DNA of 64,000 bases, from positions 62,001 through 126,000 of the forward strand of contig NZ_FOMQ01000005.1 of assembly GCF_900112675.1 (NCBI RefSeq). The letters run 5' to 3'. The notes beneath the pieces were generated by a model. The model was not told the DNA's origin, did not search any database, and saw only the letters and a list, made by a program, of their open reading frames with translations. The stretch comes from Paracidovorax konjaci. Its GTDB lineage: Bacteria; Pseudomonadota; Gammaproteobacteria; Burkholderiales; Burkholderiaceae_C. How positions within the stretch are numbered: position 1 is the stretch's first letter; every line of letters starts with the position of its first letter. Positions 62,330 through 64,000 of the stretch are shown piece after piece. The position numbers and the translations under genes are program-made.

Positions 62330-64000
62330 TCAGGTGTCGGGGTGGGCCAGCGGCAGGGCGACGGTGAACTCCGCGCCGCCCTGCGGCAGGTCGGCGGCGG
62401 CCAGCGTGCCGCCCATGCCCTCGACGATGATGCGCGAGACGGCCAGCCCCAGGCCGAGCCCCTCGCCCGCCTTGGTGGTGAAGAACGGCTCGAACAGCCG
62501 CTCGCGGGCCTCGGGCGCGATGCCGCCGCCGGTGTCGGACACGCGCAGCCGCACCGTGTCGCCCGCCCCCGGGTCGTCCACGGAACAGGCGAAGCGCACC
62601 TCGCGCACCGGCCGGTCCTGCACCGCGTCCAGGCCGTTGCGCAGCAGGTTCACCAGCACCTGCTCCAGGCGCGTGGCGTCCGCGCGCACGCACAGGCCGG
62701 CGCTGAATTCCTGCACGTCGATGCGCGCCCGCACGGCCGTGCAGCGCGGCGCGAGCAGCATGAGGGCGTGGTCCAGCGCGTCGCGCACGCTGCAGGCCCG
62801 CAGCACGGGCGCTTCCTTGCGCACGAAGCTCTTGAGCTGGCGCACGATGCGGCCCATGCGGGCCGCGAGCTGGCCGATCAGGTGCAGGTTCTCGGCCACG
62901 TCCTCGCGGCGGCCCTGTCGGTCGAGCGCGATGGCGTTGTCCGAGAGGGTCTGGAGCGCGGCCAGGGGCTGGTTCAGTTCGTGGCTCATGCCGGCCGCCA
63001 TCTGGCCGAGCACGGCGAGCTTGCCGGCCTGCACGGCCGCGTCGCGCGTACCGCGCAGGATGTGTTCGGCATGCTGCAGATCGCGCACCCGGCCCTGCAG
63101 TGCGGTGTTGGCCTCGGTGAGGTCGGCGGTGCGCCGCGCGATCTGCGACTCCAGCATGTCGTGGGCCGCCTGCAGGCGCGCGGCGCTGGCGCGGCGCTCG
63201 GCCTGGCCCTGCTGGTCCAGCCGCTGGTAGAGCGCCAGGCCCAGCAGCAGCGCGGCGCAGAGCCCTCCGGCCAGGCCGGCCACCAGGGCTTCCTGGCGGG
63301 CCGGATTCTGGTCCACCAGCAGCAGCATCTGCCAGCCCAGCGGGCCGACGTCGCGCGCGGCGAGCAGGAAATCGCGTTCCTGCCCCGCGCGCCGCAGCCG
63401 CACCGCCGTGCCGTCGGCGGGCCGGGTGCCGTGGCCATGGTCCAGGGGCAGCAGCGCGTGGCTGCCGTATTGCTGCGCGCCTTCCAGCCGAGCGCGCGCA
63501 CCGGCGCCGAGCGGGGCGAGCGTGCGGTAACGCCAATCCGCCTCGGTGCTGAGGAAGACGACGCCCTCGCGGTCGGCCAGCAGCACGGTGTCGCCGCCCG
63601 CAAAGAGCGCGGCCTCGAACGCGTCGAGCGACATCTTGACCGCCACCACGCCCTGCGCGGGCGCCCCGGCGGGCAGCGGCGCCGCGATGAAATAGCCGGG
63701 TTTGCCGGTGGTGGCGCCCACGCCGTAGAACCGGCCGGTCTGCCCCGCCATGGCGGATTCGAAGTACGGGCGGAACCGGTAGTTCTGGCCCACGAAGCTG
63801 CTGACCTGCTCCCAGTTGCTGGCGGCGATGGTGAGGCCCCGGGTGTCCATCAGGTAGGCGGCTTCCACGTCGGCCAGGGCCGCGGCCTGCCCCAGGAAGG
63901 CGTTGGCGGCCCGCAGGTTGGCGGCATTCGGCCGGCGCAGCGCGGTGCCCACCCCGCCGTCGAGCGCCAGCAGCGCGGGCAGCGCTTCGTTGCGGTGCAG
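62330..64000 (-). CDS. dctB: Sensor histidine kinase, DctB-like, 5' end outside window
   Basis: The frame is open to the last base, so the true start lies beyond 64000; 556 residues are visible. The visible N-terminal part is a periplasmic double Cache/PDC sensor (EAAYLMDTRGLTIAASNW, FRPYFESAMAGQTGRFYGVG, GYFIAAPL), then a membrane helix near LVAGLAGGLCAALLLG, a coiled coil, and HisKA with GMSHELNQPLAALQTL and HATPase with GLGLGLAVSRIIVEG. This is the DctB layout for sensing C4-dicarboxylates. Pairs with the DctD-like gene downstream. Confidence 0.88.
   Translation of the reverse strand: MHRNEALPALLALDGGVGTALRRPNAANLRAANAFLGQAAALADVEAAYLMDTRGLTIAASNWEQVSSFVGQNYRFRPYFESAMAGQTGRFYGVGATTGKPGYFIAAPLPAGAPAQGVVAVKMSLDAFEAALFAGGDTVLLADREGVVFLSTEADWRYRTLAPLGAGARARLEGAQQYGSHALLPLDHGHGTRPADGTAVRLRRAGQERDFLLAARDVGPLGWQMLLLVDQNPARQEALVAGLAGGLCAALLLGLALYQRLDQQGQAERRASAARLQAAHDMLESQIARRTADLTEANTALQGRVRDLQHAEHILRGTRDAAVQAGKLAVLGQMAAGMSHELNQPLAALQTLSDNAIALDRQGRREDVAENLHLIGQLAARMGRIVRQLKSFVRKEAPVLRACSVRDALDHALMLLAPRCTAVRARIDVQEFSAGLCVRADATRLEQVLVNLLRNGLDAVQDRPVREVRFACSVDDPGAGDTVRLRVSDTGGGIAPEARERLFEPFFTTKAGEGLGLGLAVSRIIVEGMGGTLAAADLPQGGAEFTVALPLAHPDT

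Overview
The window reads as a GC-rich (roughly 70% by eye) chromosomal segment of a betaproteobacterium. Family content and gene neighbourhoods point to Burkholderiales, most likely Comamonadaceae and Acidovorax-like: ilvE next to a zf-CHCC gene and LPS genes, lplT/alr/radA close together, TorF-type porin-glnK-amt, glcE/glcF, and a DctB/DctD pair. The genus is an inference from these traits, not a search result. I saw no tRNA, rRNA, transposase or CRISPR. About 60 genes are called; both ends of the window cut a gene (a GAF-domain protein on the left, a DctB-type kinase on the right).

Layout. 1-12.6 kb: metallo-hydrolase, SLC13-type transporter, M48 peptidase, EamA exporter, AraC regulator, AmpG-like transporter, an OmpR-type two-component system, and a YjiJ-type MFS gene divergent from its LysR regulator. 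12.6-17.1 kb: a compact plus-strand cluster that looks biosynthetic (prephenate-dehydratase-like protein without ACT domain, an uncharacterised His-rich 412-aa protein, class IV aminotransferase, nitronate monooxygenase-like flavoprotein). 17.1-24.1 kb: a decayed gene, then a minus-strand run ilvE, zinc-finger protein, GT2, O-antigen-ligase-like protein, GT4, with radA upstream. 24.4-34.7 kb: lipoprotein, ketopantoate reductase, GST, peptide-type ABC binding protein, alr, lplT, EamA, an orphan TRAP binding protein and glutathione peroxidase.

34.7-43.2 kb is accessory in character: a glycine-zipper toxin candidate with a small partner gene, a secreted protein made of two tandem copies, a WYL regulator and a VOC gene with a perfect 11-bp palindrome upstream, a ProQ-domain protein, and an operon of clavaminate-synthase-like oxygenase, TSUP exporter and hydrolase. 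43.3-47.7 kb holds glcF, a DUF1275 gene, glcE and an SMP-30 gene. 48-50.8 kb is the porin-glnK-amt operon, with a textbook sigma-54 promoter and a perfect NtrC palindrome upstream. 50.8-60.9 kb: comM, then an RND tripartite efflux operon containing a MipA gene, divergent from a two-component system. 60.9-64 kb: a DctD/DctB pair.

The most unusual feature is a family of six short dispersed repeats (hairpin GTTTGCTAT/ATAGCAAAC plus a tail ending CCGGCGGCAT). Every copy lies in the same orientation as the gene just 5' of it. One copy sits in frame inside glcE. The best candidates for something undescribed are this repeat family, the 13.1-17.1 kb cluster, the toxin-like pair at 34.8-36.0 kb, and the oxygenase gene whose start codon is bracketed by a 14-bp inverted repeat.
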